Assembly (NCBI GenBank): GCA_005880345.1
Contig: VBGE01000199.1
Span: 1 to 6,887 of the forward strand
Direction: 5' to 3'
DNA from: Chloroflexota bacterium
Lineage (GTDB): Bacteria; Chloroflexota; Dormibacteria; Dormibacterales; Dormibacteraceae
DNA length: 6,887 nt
Position numbers and translations under genes: made by a program. Below are positions 1-6,366 of the stretch, piece by piece (position 1 is the stretch's first letter; each line of letters starts with the position of its first letter). The notes under the pieces were generated by a model. The model had not been told where the DNA came from, did no database searches, and saw nothing but the letters and a program-made list of their open reading frames with translations.

Positions 1-55
1 GAGCGCGCGCATCGAGAGCCCGTCGAGTCCTTCCTCGTTGACCAGCCGCAGCGCC
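1..55. repeat. Direct repeat copy A (start of tetR)
   Basis: Bases 1-55 match 1339-1393 in the same orientation with only two differences, at 1 versus 1339 and 22 versus 1360. One changes an Asp codon to Glu in the TetR reading frame. Similarity stops abruptly after base 55/1393. The left extent is unknown because the window begins here. Confidence 0.95.
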
Positions 56-111
56 GCCTCGACCAGCCGCTCCCGCGTCAGACCGCGTTGCGTCTCTTCC
101 TCAGCGCTCAA
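1..111 (-). CDS. TetR-family transcriptional regulator, N-terminal part (runs off left edge)
   Basis: Reading leftward from a TTG at 111-109 gives 37 codons: a short polar leader, then LTRERLVEAALRLVNEEG and GLSMRAL. This is the first helix and the start of the helix-turn-helix of a TetR/AcrR repressor. An AGGAGA on the minus strand lies about 9 nt upstream of the TTG, and no in-frame ATG lies between it and the first helix, so I chose TTG. The gene is divergent from the methyltransferase/MFS genes across a short region with two palindromes, the usual layout of a repressor controlling its own and a neighbouring efflux promoter. The ligand-binding domain lies outside the window. The family call is firm for so short a stretch because a near-copy at 1339-1393 continues into a full TetR HTH. 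Confidence 0.8.
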   Translation of the reverse strand, partial: MSAEEETQRGLTRERLVEAALRLVNEEGLDGLSMRAL

Positions 112-153
112 CCGCGTGATTCTCCTCTAATCGTGGTAGTGGTGGTTGCATTG

Positions 154-166
154 CTAACACTGTTAG
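154..166. promoter_or_regulatory. Probable TetR operator 1 (palindrome CTAACACTGTTAG)
   Basis: This is a perfect inverted repeat, CTAACA-C-TGTTAG. It shares the frame CTAAC-N3-GTTAG with the second site at 190-202. Its place between divergent tetR and efflux genes fits a TetR-family operator. Which protein binds it is inferred. Confidence 0.6.
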
Positions 167-189
167 GGGTAATGTTAGGCCTGGCGCAC

Positions 190-202
190 CTAACGATGTT
201 AG
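190..202. promoter_or_regulatory. Probable TetR operator 2 (palindrome CTAACGATGTTAG)
   Basis: This is an inverted repeat with 5-bp arms, CTAAC-GAT-GTTAG. It differs from operator 1 at only two central bases and lies 36 bp downstream of it, start to start. It ends 7 bp before the GGGAG ribosome-binding site of the gene at 222. Confidence 0.6.
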
Positions 203-221
203 AGAACAAGGGAGTAAAGCG

Positions 222-512
222 ATGCAGATGACCGAAAACAGACGTTGGCGTTTCAAAGGTCCCGAGATGGAAGGCCCGGTCGCGCGGTGGTACGCGCGAG
301 TGCATGCCGACATCGAGACCGAGGTCATCGGCATGGGACTCGGCGGCTTCAGCTCCTTCACGACCAAGGCGACGCTCGAGATCCTGAAGCGCCGCGCCTA
401 CACACCCGGCCGGTTCGCCAGCCTTGCCGCCGTCAGCCCATTCCACACCGCGGCCATCACCACCGAAGGCATCGGCCTCGAGGTGCGACTCAAGAAGGAG
501 TTGAGTCAATGA
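222..512 (+). pseudogene. Internally deleted SAM-dependent methyltransferase (ends joined in frame)
   Basis: An open frame of 96 codons starts at ATG 222 behind GGGAG (210-214) with 7-nt spacing. Its stop TGA (510-512) overlaps the ATG of the MFS gene (509), so the two were translationally coupled. Residues about 1-26 carry a stretch ending GPVARWYARV. Residues about 28-96 carry VIGMGLGGFSSFTTKATL, LKRRAYTPGRF, and a tail ending EGIGLEVRLKK. I recognise both as the extreme N- and C-terminal parts of a class I methyltransferase family whose full members are roughly 220-240 aa. The intervening Rossmann core, with the glycine-rich AdoMet motif and the acidic ribose-binding residue, is absent, so the product cannot be an active methyltransferase. 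The junction lies near base 300. Family assignment is from memory of conserved end motifs. A novel small protein is the alternative. Confidence 0.6.
495..500 (+). promoter_or_regulatory. Ribosome-binding site of the MFS gene
   Basis: AAGGAG lies 8 nt before the ATG at 509, inside the end of the upstream ORF. It fixes the MFS start and, with the ATGA overlap, indicates a two-gene operon. Confidence 0.75.
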
Positions 513-783
513 CCAACGTCCGCAGCCACCCGATGGCCGCGCTCGCGGTGCTCGTGCTCGGCCTGTTCATGACGCTGCTCGACCTGACCATCGTCAACAT
601 CGCCATTCCGTCGATCCTCGACGGCCTGCACGCGAGTCTCGACCAGGTGCTTTGGGTGCTCAACGCGTACAGCCTGTTCTTCGCCATCCTGCTCATCACC
701 TCAGCGAGGCTCGGCGACATCTACGGACCTCGCAACCTGTTCGCAGCCGGCATCGTCATCTTCACAGTCGCGTCCGGGTTGAG
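509..783 (+). pseudogene. MFS efflux transporter (DHA2 type), N-terminal fragment
   Basis: From ATG 509 about 90 residues read as the start of a drug:proton antiporter. TM1 includes the motif LDLTIVNIAIPSI, followed by a loop, then TM2 (WVLNAYSLFFAILLI). The cytoplasmic motif A region is ARLGDIYGPRNLFAAG, and TM3 begins after it. Transporter-like sequence stops near base 780. The frame then runs through antisense tetR sequence as an Arg/Pro-rich tail to a TAG at 1019-1021, giving a meaningless chimeric product of about 170 aa. The missing middle should be roughly 200 residues or more. The matching C-terminal part resumes at about 1394, so the two fragments are probably one original gene. The breakpoint is uncertain by about 15 bp. 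Confidence 0.8.
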
Positions 784-1393
784 CTCGATCTCGCCACGAC
801 CGACTCCGCGCAGGCGCCGCACGACGACCTGCTCCCCGCGCACCACGGCAGGCGCCGCGGACGACTGGTCGGGCGGGACCCGGATCAGCGCCTGCATGTC
901 CGGCGGGCCGGCCCGGAGCATGACGCCTCGCGAGCCGCTGTCGATTGCAATCGACGCCGGGCCGGCACCAGCCCGGACGTCTGCGGGCTCCACCGCCGGA
1001 GCCTCGCCCGCGACCGTGTAGGCGATCACCATCAGCGTCACGTCGGCCGCTTCGGCGGAGCGCAGGCCGGCCGTGCGGAGGCTTGCCGCCAGGGCCTTGA
1101 AGACATCGCTGCGGCCGAGCGCTTCCGGGACCTCCATCAGGATCCGGTCCGCATCCTTCTGGGCCGCGACCCGCCGGCGCACGGCGGCGCTCATGGCCAC
1201 GACCTCGTCCCGCCAGCCGCCGCCTCGCCTCGGACGCCGGATTCCCTGCAGGATCCCTTCGGCCAGCAGGTCGAGCAGCTCACTCCGGTCGCGCACGTGC
1301 CAGTACAGCGAGGCTGCCTTAACGTCGAGCTTGTCGGCAAGCGCGCGCATCGAGAGCCCCTCGAGTCCTTCCTCGTTGACCAGCCGCAGCGCC
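783..1393 (-). pseudogene. TetR-family regulator segment interrupting the MFS gene (lacks both ends)
   Basis: Reading leftward from 1393, the frame gives ALRLVNEEGLEGLSMRAL, then a full TetR helix-turn-helix (ADKLDVKAASLYWHVRDRSE), LLDLLAEGIL, and an alpha-helical regulatory region. A strand-rich tail follows (ASIAIDSGSRGVML ... GEQVVVRRLRGVGRGEIELNP) where the segment stops. The frame has no stops over about 200 codons. The first 18 or so codons, start codon and RBS present in the gene at 1-111 are missing here. An internal ATG at 1350 could start translation but would lack helix 1. The right boundary at 1393/1394 is where similarity to the first copy ends. The left boundary near 783 is set by where MFS sequence gives way. 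The strand-rich tail is unusual for TetR. I recall TetR proteins from high-GC soil lineages with such extensions, but this is not certain. Confidence 0.75.
1339..1393. repeat. Direct repeat copy B (at the right edge of the inserted tetR segment)
   Basis: This is the second copy of the 55-bp repeat at 1-55, identical at 53 positions. Its right end coincides with the junction to MFS sequence at 1394, which is what marks this as a breakpoint. Confidence 0.95.
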
Positions 1394-1981
1394 CTCGCCC
1401 TGGCGGCGGGCAGCGGCTACATCGACTGGGCGGCCCACGCCAACTCCAGCCGGTGGGACTTCGCGGCCGGGCTCGTCGCGAGCGGTCTCGGCATGGGCTT
1501 CATCTGGATCCCGGTCTTCAGCACCGCAACCCGCGACCTGCCGGCGCGCCTCGCGGGCGTCGCGTCCGGCGTCATCAACACCATCCAGGAAATGGGCGGC
1601 GTGCTGGCCACCGCCGTCGTCGGAGCGTTCCTCCAGAACCGACTCGCCCTCGCCCTGCACGACCAGGCGCTGGCTGCTTCAGGCCAGCTGCCGGAGCAGT
1701 TCCGAGCCGCATTCGTCAACGGCTTCAGCAACGCCGCGCATACGGGCTTCGAGGTGGGCGCCGGGCAGACTGGGGCCAATGTCCAGACCGGCGCAGCCGC
1801 GCCGGGGCAGGTCCAGGCCGTAGCGCACTACGTCTTCACGCACGCATTCGTCGACGCGATGCACCCGACCCTGGTCCTGCCGATCGTCGCAATCGTCCTT
1901 GCCGCCGGCGCGGTGGCATTCGTTCGCGCGCCGCGCCAGCCCGCGCTGGCCATCCACGAGGACGAAGCGGCCGTGGCCTAA
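1394..1981 (+). pseudogene. MFS efflux transporter (DHA2 type), C-terminal fragment
   Basis: About 195 codons ending at TAA (1979-1981) read as the last third of a 14-TM drug:proton antiporter. A TM ends in LGMGFIWIPVF. Next is the conserved stretch LAGVASGVINTIQEMGGVLATAVVGAF, then a long hydrophilic loop (roughly 1640-1830) typical before the last TM of DHA2 proteins. The final TM is LVLPIVAIVLAAGAVAFV, with a short acidic tail. It has no start codon or RBS of its own at the junction. It lies in the same frame as the N-terminal fragment at 509, although stops in the insert prevent read-through. It is intact except for the break at 1393/1394 and is followed after 11 bp by the ligase gene. 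Confidence 0.8.
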
Positions 1982-1992
1982 CCTTTCATCTA

Positions 1993-3423
1993 GTGGCCAG
2001 GAAGCTCGCCGATTACGAGGCCAAAAGAGATTTCAAGCAGACTCCTGAACCCGGCGCCCGGGTGCCCAAGAAAGAGGCCCGGGCGCCTCGCTTTGTCGTC
2101 CAGGAGCACCACGCGCGGCGGCTGCACTGGGACTTCCGGCTGGAGAAGGACGGCGTCGGTGTCTCCTGGGCCGTGCCCAAGGGCGTCCCGCCCGACCCCA
2201 AGCAGAATCACCTCGCCGTCCACGTCGAGGACCACCCGCTGGAGTACTTCAAGTTCGCGGGCGAGATCCCACAGGGCAACTACGGAGCAGGCCACGTCGA
2301 GATCTGGGACGAAGGGACGTACGACCCGGTGAAGTGGTCGGACCGCGAGGTGATGGTCGACCTTCACGGCAAGCGGCTGCAGGGCCGTTACGTCCTGTTC
2401 CGCACCCGAGGCAACGACTGGATGATCCACCGCATGGATCCTCCGCAGGATCCGGACCGCAAGCCGATGCCGCAGAAGCTCGAGCCGATGCTCGCCAAGC
2501 TCACCGACAAGCTGCCCGCGGCGGACGACGCGTGGGGCTTCGAGTTCAAGTGGGACGGCATCCGCGCCGTCGCGTTCGTTGACGGCGGACGCGTACGACT
2601 GCAGAGCCGCACGGGCGAGGACATCACGCCGCGCTATCCGGAGGTCCACCCGATGGGCCGCGCGCTTGGCTCACGCGAGGTGATTCTCGACGGGGAGATC
2701 GTCGCCCTCGACGACAAGGGACGCCCGAGCTTCGAGGAGATCCAGCAGCGCATGGGCCTGACGTCGGAGACCGAGATCCGCCGCAAGATGAAAGAGGTGC
2801 CGGTCACATTCATGGTCTTCGACCTGATGTGGCAGGACGGCCACTCCCTGATGGAGCGGCCGTACACGGACCGGCGCAAGGCGCTGTCGGGCCTCAAGCT
2901 GTCGGGCGCGTCATGGCAGACGCCGCCGTACGAGGTGGGCGGCGGCAAGACGATGAAGGACGCGAGCGCCAAGGCCGGGCTCGAAGGCATCATGGCCAAG
3001 AAGCTCGACTCGCGCTACGAGCCAGGACGGCGCAGCGGCGCGTGGCTGAAGATCAAGAACCGCAACCGCCAGGAGCTGGTGATCGCGGGCTGGCTCGATG
3101 GCGAGGGCAAGCGGCGCGGCCACCCCGGCGCGCTGCTCGTGGGCTACTACAGGGACGGCGAGCTCGTCTACGCCGGCAAGGTTGGGACCGGCTTCACCGA
3201 CAAGATTCTCGACGAGCTGAACGCCAAGCTGAAGCCCCTCGCAACGGACAAGAACCCGTTCGACGTCGGCAGCCCGCCGAAGGCGGCGCACTTCGTCAAG
3301 CCGAAGATCGTGGCCGAGTTCGAGTTCGTCGAGTGGACGCGCAGCGGTCAGCTGCGCGCGCCCGCCTTCAAGGGCTTCCGGGTCGACAAGCCGGCCAAAG
3401 AGGTGGTGCGCGAAGGTGGCTAA
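1993..3423 (+). CDS. ligD: ATP-dependent DNA ligase with 3'-phosphoesterase domain (LigD PE-LIG, no polymerase domain)
   Basis: This 476-aa protein seals double-strand breaks in bacterial NHEJ. Residues about 1-150 form the 3'-phosphoesterase domain, which trims 3' ends to a 3'-OH. His39, His45, Asp47, Arg49, His81 and Tyr85 match, at a constant offset of 3, the active-site residues I recall from Pseudomonas LigD. Residues about 165-360 form the adenylyltransferase domain. It has motif I KWDG with the nucleotidyl lysine Lys186, Glu235 in LDGEIVAL, Asp277 in VFDLMW, Glu331 in EGIMAKK, and motif V Lys353/Lys355 in WLKIKN. The rest is the OB fold. GTG 1993 is the only sensible start, since the frame upstream is MFS DNA and the PE domain begins at once. 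No Shine-Dalgarno is visible in the 11-bp gap. The gene overlaps the next by 8 nt. Confidence 0.95.
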   Translation: MARKLADYEAKRDFKQTPEPGARVPKKEARAPRFVVQEHHARRLHWDFRLEKDGVGVSWAVPKGVPPDPKQNHLAVHVEDHPLEYFKFAGEIPQGNYGAGHVEIWDEGTYDPVKWSDREVMVDLHGKRLQGRYVLFRTRGNDWMIHRMDPPQDPDRKPMPQKLEPMLAKLTDKLPAADDAWGFEFKWDGIRAVAFVDGGRVRLQSRTGEDITPRYPEVHPMGRALGSREVILDGEIVALDDKGRPSFEEIQQRMGLTSETEIRRKMKEVPVTFMVFDLMWQDGHSLMERPYTDRRKALSGLKLSGASWQTPPYEVGGGKTMKDASAKAGLEGIMAKKLDSRYEPGRRSGAWLKIKNRNRQELVIAGWLDGEGKRRGHPGALLVGYYRDGELVYAGKVGTGFTDKILDELNAKLKPLATDKNPFDVGSPPKAAHFVKPKIVAEFEFVEWTRSGQLRAPAFKGFRVDKPAKEVVREGG

Positions 3424-4441
3424 GGACACCTCAGTCGAGGTCCAGATCGAAAAGCGGACGCTCAAGCTCACCAACCTCGAAAAGGTCCTGTACCCGGAGG
3501 TCGGCTTCACCAAGGCGCAGGTCATCGACTACTACACGCGCATCGCACCCATCCTCCTTCCCCACACCCGCAACCATCCGCTCACCCTCAAGCGCTACCC
3601 CAACGGGGTCGACGGCGAGTTCTTCTACGAGAAGAACTGCCCCAAGCACCGGCCGCCATGGGTGGAGACGGCGACAGTGTGGAGCGGGGGCAACAACCGC
3701 GACATGTACTACTGCCTGTGCCAGGACCTGCCCACCCTGGTGTGGCTGGCCAACCTGGCGACGCTCGAGATGCACACGTCGCTCTCATACGCGGACAAGC
3801 TCGGCGAGCCGCGAACGCTCGTGTTCGACCTCGATCCTGGGCCGCCCGCGACGATCGTCGAGTGCTGCCGCATCGGGATGATGCTCCGCGACGTGTTCGC
3901 GGAGCACGGCATGGAGTGCTCCGCCAAGACGTCAGGGTCCAAGGGTTTGCAGCTCTACGTGCCGCTGAACACGACCGTCGACTACAACCAGACCAAGGTC
4001 GTGTCGAAAGGGCTGGCCCAGCTTTTCGAAGAGAAATATCCGGACCTCGTGGTGCACAAGCAGCTGAAGGAGCTGCGCACCGGACGCGTCCTCATCGACT
4101 GGAGCCAGAACGACCAGTACAAGACGACGGTCAACGTTTACTCGCTGCGCGCCCGCGCGAGGCCGACGGTGTCGACCCCGGTGTCGTGGGAGGAGGTCGA
4201 GAAGTGCCTCAAGGCGAAGGACCCCAGCCTGCTCGTGTTCGATTCGGACCAGGTGCTGAAGCGCGTCGAGAAGGTCGGCGACCTGTTCGAGCCCGTGCTC
4301 AAGAAGAAGCAGAAGCTGCCGCGCTCGCTGCTCGACCTCACGGGCGGCAAGCCGGCAGTCGAAAAGATGGCGACCCGGCGCCACAGTGGAGGCCGAGGCC
4401 GCTATCCGCCGCAGAAGGGACAACGCAACCCGCCCGAATGA
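3416..4441 (+). CDS. LigD-type NHEJ polymerase/primase (stand-alone POL domain)
   Basis: This 341-aa archaeo-eukaryotic-primase-family polymerase adds nucleotides or ribonucleotides at broken ends during NHEJ. It opens with LKLTNLEKVLYPEVGFTKAQ, the family signature. The metal-binding pair is Asp138 and Asp140 in VFDLDPGPP, and the third acidic residue is Asp228 in LIDWSQN. Motif II reads TSGSKGLQLYVPL, with Gln179 where many LigD polymerases have His. My recollection is that a group of stand-alone homologues shares this Gln. Length fits an independent POL domain of about 300 aa plus a basic, Pro/Arg-rich tail from about 320. The start is GTG 3416, within the end of ligD (8-nt overlap, different frame), and the stop overlaps the next ATG. 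It presumably works with the ligase upstream and a Ku encoded elsewhere. Confidence 0.93.
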   Translation: MAKDTSVEVQIEKRTLKLTNLEKVLYPEVGFTKAQVIDYYTRIAPILLPHTRNHPLTLKRYPNGVDGEFFYEKNCPKHRPPWVETATVWSGGNNRDMYYCLCQDLPTLVWLANLATLEMHTSLSYADKLGEPRTLVFDLDPGPPATIVECCRIGMMLRDVFAEHGMECSAKTSGSKGLQLYVPLNTTVDYNQTKVVSKGLAQLFEEKYPDLVVHKQLKELRTGRVLIDWSQNDQYKTTVNVYSLRARARPTVSTPVSWEEVEKCLKAKDPSLLVFDSDQVLKRVEKVGDLFEPVLKKKQKLPRSLLDLTGGKPAVEKMATRRHSGGRGRYPPQKGQRNPPE

Positions 4442-5682
4442 GCCGCCCGCGCGTCGTCATCGCCGGCGCCGGCTTTGGCGGCCTGACCTGCGCGCGAGCC
4501 CTGAAGCGAGCCCCGGTCGACGTCCTCCTTGTCGACCGCAACAACTACCACCTGTTCACGCCGCTGCTTTACCAGGTCGCCTCGGCACTCCTGGACCCCG
4601 GCGAGATCGCCCGGCCGGTGCGACAGCTCATCCGCCCGCTGCACAACGCGGACTTCCGCCAGGCCTCGATCATCGGCGTCGACTTCGACGGCCGGCGCCT
4701 CCTGACCGACCGCGGCGACATCCCGTACGACTACCTCGTGCTCGCCACCGGCGCCCAGACCGATTATTTCGGCAACGTGTCGATGGCGAGATACGCGATG
4801 GGCTTGAAGGACCTGGACGAAGGCCTGGCGATCCGCAATCGGGTCCTCGAACAGTTCGAAGCCTCGCGCTGGACGGACGACCCCGAGCGACGGCGCATGC
4901 TGCTCACTTTTGCCGTGGTCGGTGGCGGCCCGACAGGTGTCGAGATGGCGGGCGCGGTCTCGGAGCTCATCCGGCTGGTCCTGCGCAAGGATTACCGCGA
5001 CCTCGACATAAACGAGGTCCGGGTGGTGCTTATGGAAGCAGCGCCATATGTGCTTGCAGCGTTCGCGCCCTCGCTCCGTCAAGCGGCCCTTCGCTCGCTG
5101 CGGCGCAAGGGCATCGAGGTGATGCTAGGCGCCAAGGTGGAATCGGTGACCGAAAGCGCGCTTCGCCTCGAGGGCGGCGAGGAGATCGCTGCATCGACGG
5201 TCATCTGGACCGCCGGAGTTCGCGCCTCCGCGGTCGGGCAGTCGACAGGCGTCCAGCTGGCGCGCCAGGCTCGGATCAAGGTTGACCCGACGCTGCAGAT
5301 CCCGGGTCATCCGGTCGTTTTCGTGATCGGCGACCTCGCGGGTGCGAGCGATGGCCGCGCCCTCCTCCCGATGCTCATCCCCGTGGCCATGCAGGCGGGC
5401 CGCCACGTCGCGGCGTCCATCGCGGACATGGTCGAGGCGGGAGGCGCCCGCGCGTTTCGCTATAAAGATCCCGGCATCATGGCCACCATCGGCCGTAATT
5501 CAGCGGTGGCGCAGCTGGGCTGGGTTCATCTGTCCGGCTTTCCCGGCTGGGTGTTCTGGCTGGTCGTCCACCTGGTCAACGTGGTGAGCTTCCGCAGCCG
5601 CGTGATTGTGCTGGTCAACTGGGCATGGGATTACCTGTTTTACGACCGGCCTGTGCGCCTGATCGTGCGCGCCCGCCCATGA
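4438..5682 (+). CDS. ndh: Type II NADH:quinone oxidoreductase (NDH-2)
   Basis: This 414-aa single-subunit flavoprotein oxidises NADH and reduces membrane quinone without pumping protons. The first dinucleotide fold binds FAD through GAGFGG (Gly10, Gly12, Gly15), and the NYHLFTPLLYQVA block typical of NDH-2 follows. The second fold binds NADH through VVGGGPTGVE (Gly162-Glu169). The third FAD-contact motif is VFVIGDLA (Asp299), followed by PVAMQAGRHVA, the region that approaches quinone in this family. The C-terminus from about residue 345 has the family's HLVNVVSFRSRVIVLVNWAW helices, expected to hold the protein on the inner face of the membrane. Length is usual. ATG 4438 overlaps the polymerase stop (ATGA), and the TGA overlaps the following ATG, so it is mid-operon. 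Carotenoid or sulfide dehydrogenase relatives are less likely given the C-terminal helices. Confidence 0.92.
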   Translation: MSRPRVVIAGAGFGGLTCARALKRAPVDVLLVDRNNYHLFTPLLYQVASALLDPGEIARPVRQLIRPLHNADFRQASIIGVDFDGRRLLTDRGDIPYDYLVLATGAQTDYFGNVSMARYAMGLKDLDEGLAIRNRVLEQFEASRWTDDPERRRMLLTFAVVGGGPTGVEMAGAVSELIRLVLRKDYRDLDINEVRVVLMEAAPYVLAAFAPSLRQAALRSLRRKGIEVMLGAKVESVTESALRLEGGEEIAASTVIWTAGVRASAVGQSTGVQLARQARIKVDPTLQIPGHPVVFVIGDLAGASDGRALLPMLIPVAMQAGRHVAASIADMVEAGGARAFRYKDPGIMATIGRNSAVAQLGWVHLSGFPGWVFWLVVHLVNVVSFRSRVIVLVNWAWDYLFYDRPVRLIVRARP

Positions 5683-6365
5683 GACTTGCGCTGGCTGCGG
5701 TCGCCGCTGTGCTCGTGGCCGCGTGCGGCGGCGATTCGACTCCGCCAATCGATGCGGCCAAAGCCCTGCGCGACGGCGCGAGTGCGATGGCCGGGCTGAA
5801 GACGGTGAGCGCGACCGTGAAGCTGACGAAGGGCACGATCAGCATCCAGGGCTTCAGCCTCGTCAGCGCGAGGACAGCGGTGCGGCTGCCGGCCGACAGC
5901 GACACCGTTTACACCGTGAAGGAGCAGGACGTCAGCATCGGGATCGAGGTCGTGATCGCCGCCGGCCACACCTACCTGCACGTGCCGTTCTCGAACTTCC
6001 AGGAGCTGTCCCCCACGCAGGCCGCGGCCTTCCCCGACATGGCCAGGCTCTTCGACCCGGCGACCGGCCTTCCTGCTGTCATCCCCTCCGGAACGAAGCC
6101 GAAATATGTCTCGACCGACAAGCTCGACGGCCAGGATGCGTACCAGGTCTCAACCAGCTACACCCCGGAGCAGGTGCACGCACTTCTCGCGGCCCTGAAC
6201 TCGAGCGGGCCGGTGGCGGCGAAGGTGTGGGTCGGCGCCTCCGACCACCTCATTCACAAAGCCGTGCTCGATGGCGCCTTCGGCGATGCCGGCAAAGAGG
6301 CGATCGTGGAGGTCGACATCACAGGCTTCGATGCCGCGGTCGCTATCACCTCTCCGACGCCATAG
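5679..6365 (+). CDS. lprG: LprG/LppX-family lipoprotein (lipid or glycolipid carrier)
   Basis: This 228-aa exported lipoprotein begins MRLALAAVAAVLVAACGG: a short positive n-region, a hydrophobic core, and a lipobox LVAAC with Cys16 as the lipid-modified residue. The mature part matches the LppX_LprAFG pattern. It has an N-terminal helix with AGLKTVSATVKL, beta strands with IEVVIAAGHTYLHV, LFDPATGLPAVI, then DGQDAYQVSTS and SGPVAAKVWVGASDHLIHKA. In mycobacteria this fold holds triacylated lipids in a pocket at the membrane or in the periplasm. The start at ATG 5679 overlaps the NDH-2 stop (ATGA). The gene is followed after 1 nt by a P55-like transporter, the same order as the mycobacterial lprG-P55 operon, which strengthens the assignment. 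The sequence match is by eye and moderate, so the lipid cargo is inferred. Confidence 0.82.
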   Translation: MRLALAAVAAVLVAACGGDSTPPIDAAKALRDGASAMAGLKTVSATVKLTKGTISIQGFSLVSARTAVRLPADSDTVYTVKEQDVSIGIEVVIAAGHTYLHVPFSNFQELSPTQAAAFPDMARLFDPATGLPAVIPSGTKPKYVSTDKLDGQDAYQVSTSYTPEQVHALLAALNSSGPVAAKVWVGASDHLIHKAVLDGAFGDAGKEAIVEVDITGFDAAVAITSPTP

Positions 6366-6366
6366 C

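Larger units (their letters stand above)
112..221. promoter_or_regulatory. Divergent promoter/operator region between tetR and the methyltransferase/MFS genes
   Basis: This 110-bp stretch separates the leftward tetR start from the rightward ATG at 222. It is AT-richer than the flanking genes and holds two inverted repeats and an extra half-site (TGTTAG at 173-178). A possible but weak plus-strand promoter is TTGCAT (146-151) with TAATGT (170-175), an 18-bp spacer that overlaps the first palindrome. I see no convincing minus-strand promoter by eye. Repression of both directions by the TetR protein is inferred from layout. Confidence 0.6.

Noticed and set aside
783..1393. Insertion sequence or transposon as the cause of the MFS break
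   Set aside because: I see no transposase, no terminal inverted repeats and no short target-site duplication at the two junctions. The inserted DNA is regulator coding sequence.
652..1992. Long plus-strand open frame running into the ligase gene
   Set aside because: The translation before 1993 is Arg/Pro-rich and matches nothing. It is the off-frame of the tetR and MFS DNA. The ligase begins at GTG 1993, where PE-domain sequence starts.
2436..2453. Perfect hairpin GGATCCT-CCGC-AGGATCC
   Set aside because: It lies inside the linker between the PE and ligase domains, has no T-run, and is explained by the codons for a DPPQDPD stretch, so it is not a terminator or a likely regulatory site.
1990..2649. 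Minus-strand 219-codon open frame opposite the ligase gene
   Set aside because: It lies entirely antisense to a well-conserved coding region, has no recognisable motifs, and such frames are expected in GC-rich DNA.
4386..5285. Plus-strand 299-codon open frame inside ndh
   Set aside because: Its product is Arg/Pro/Gly-rich low-complexity sequence in the wrong frame of a clear NDH-2 gene.
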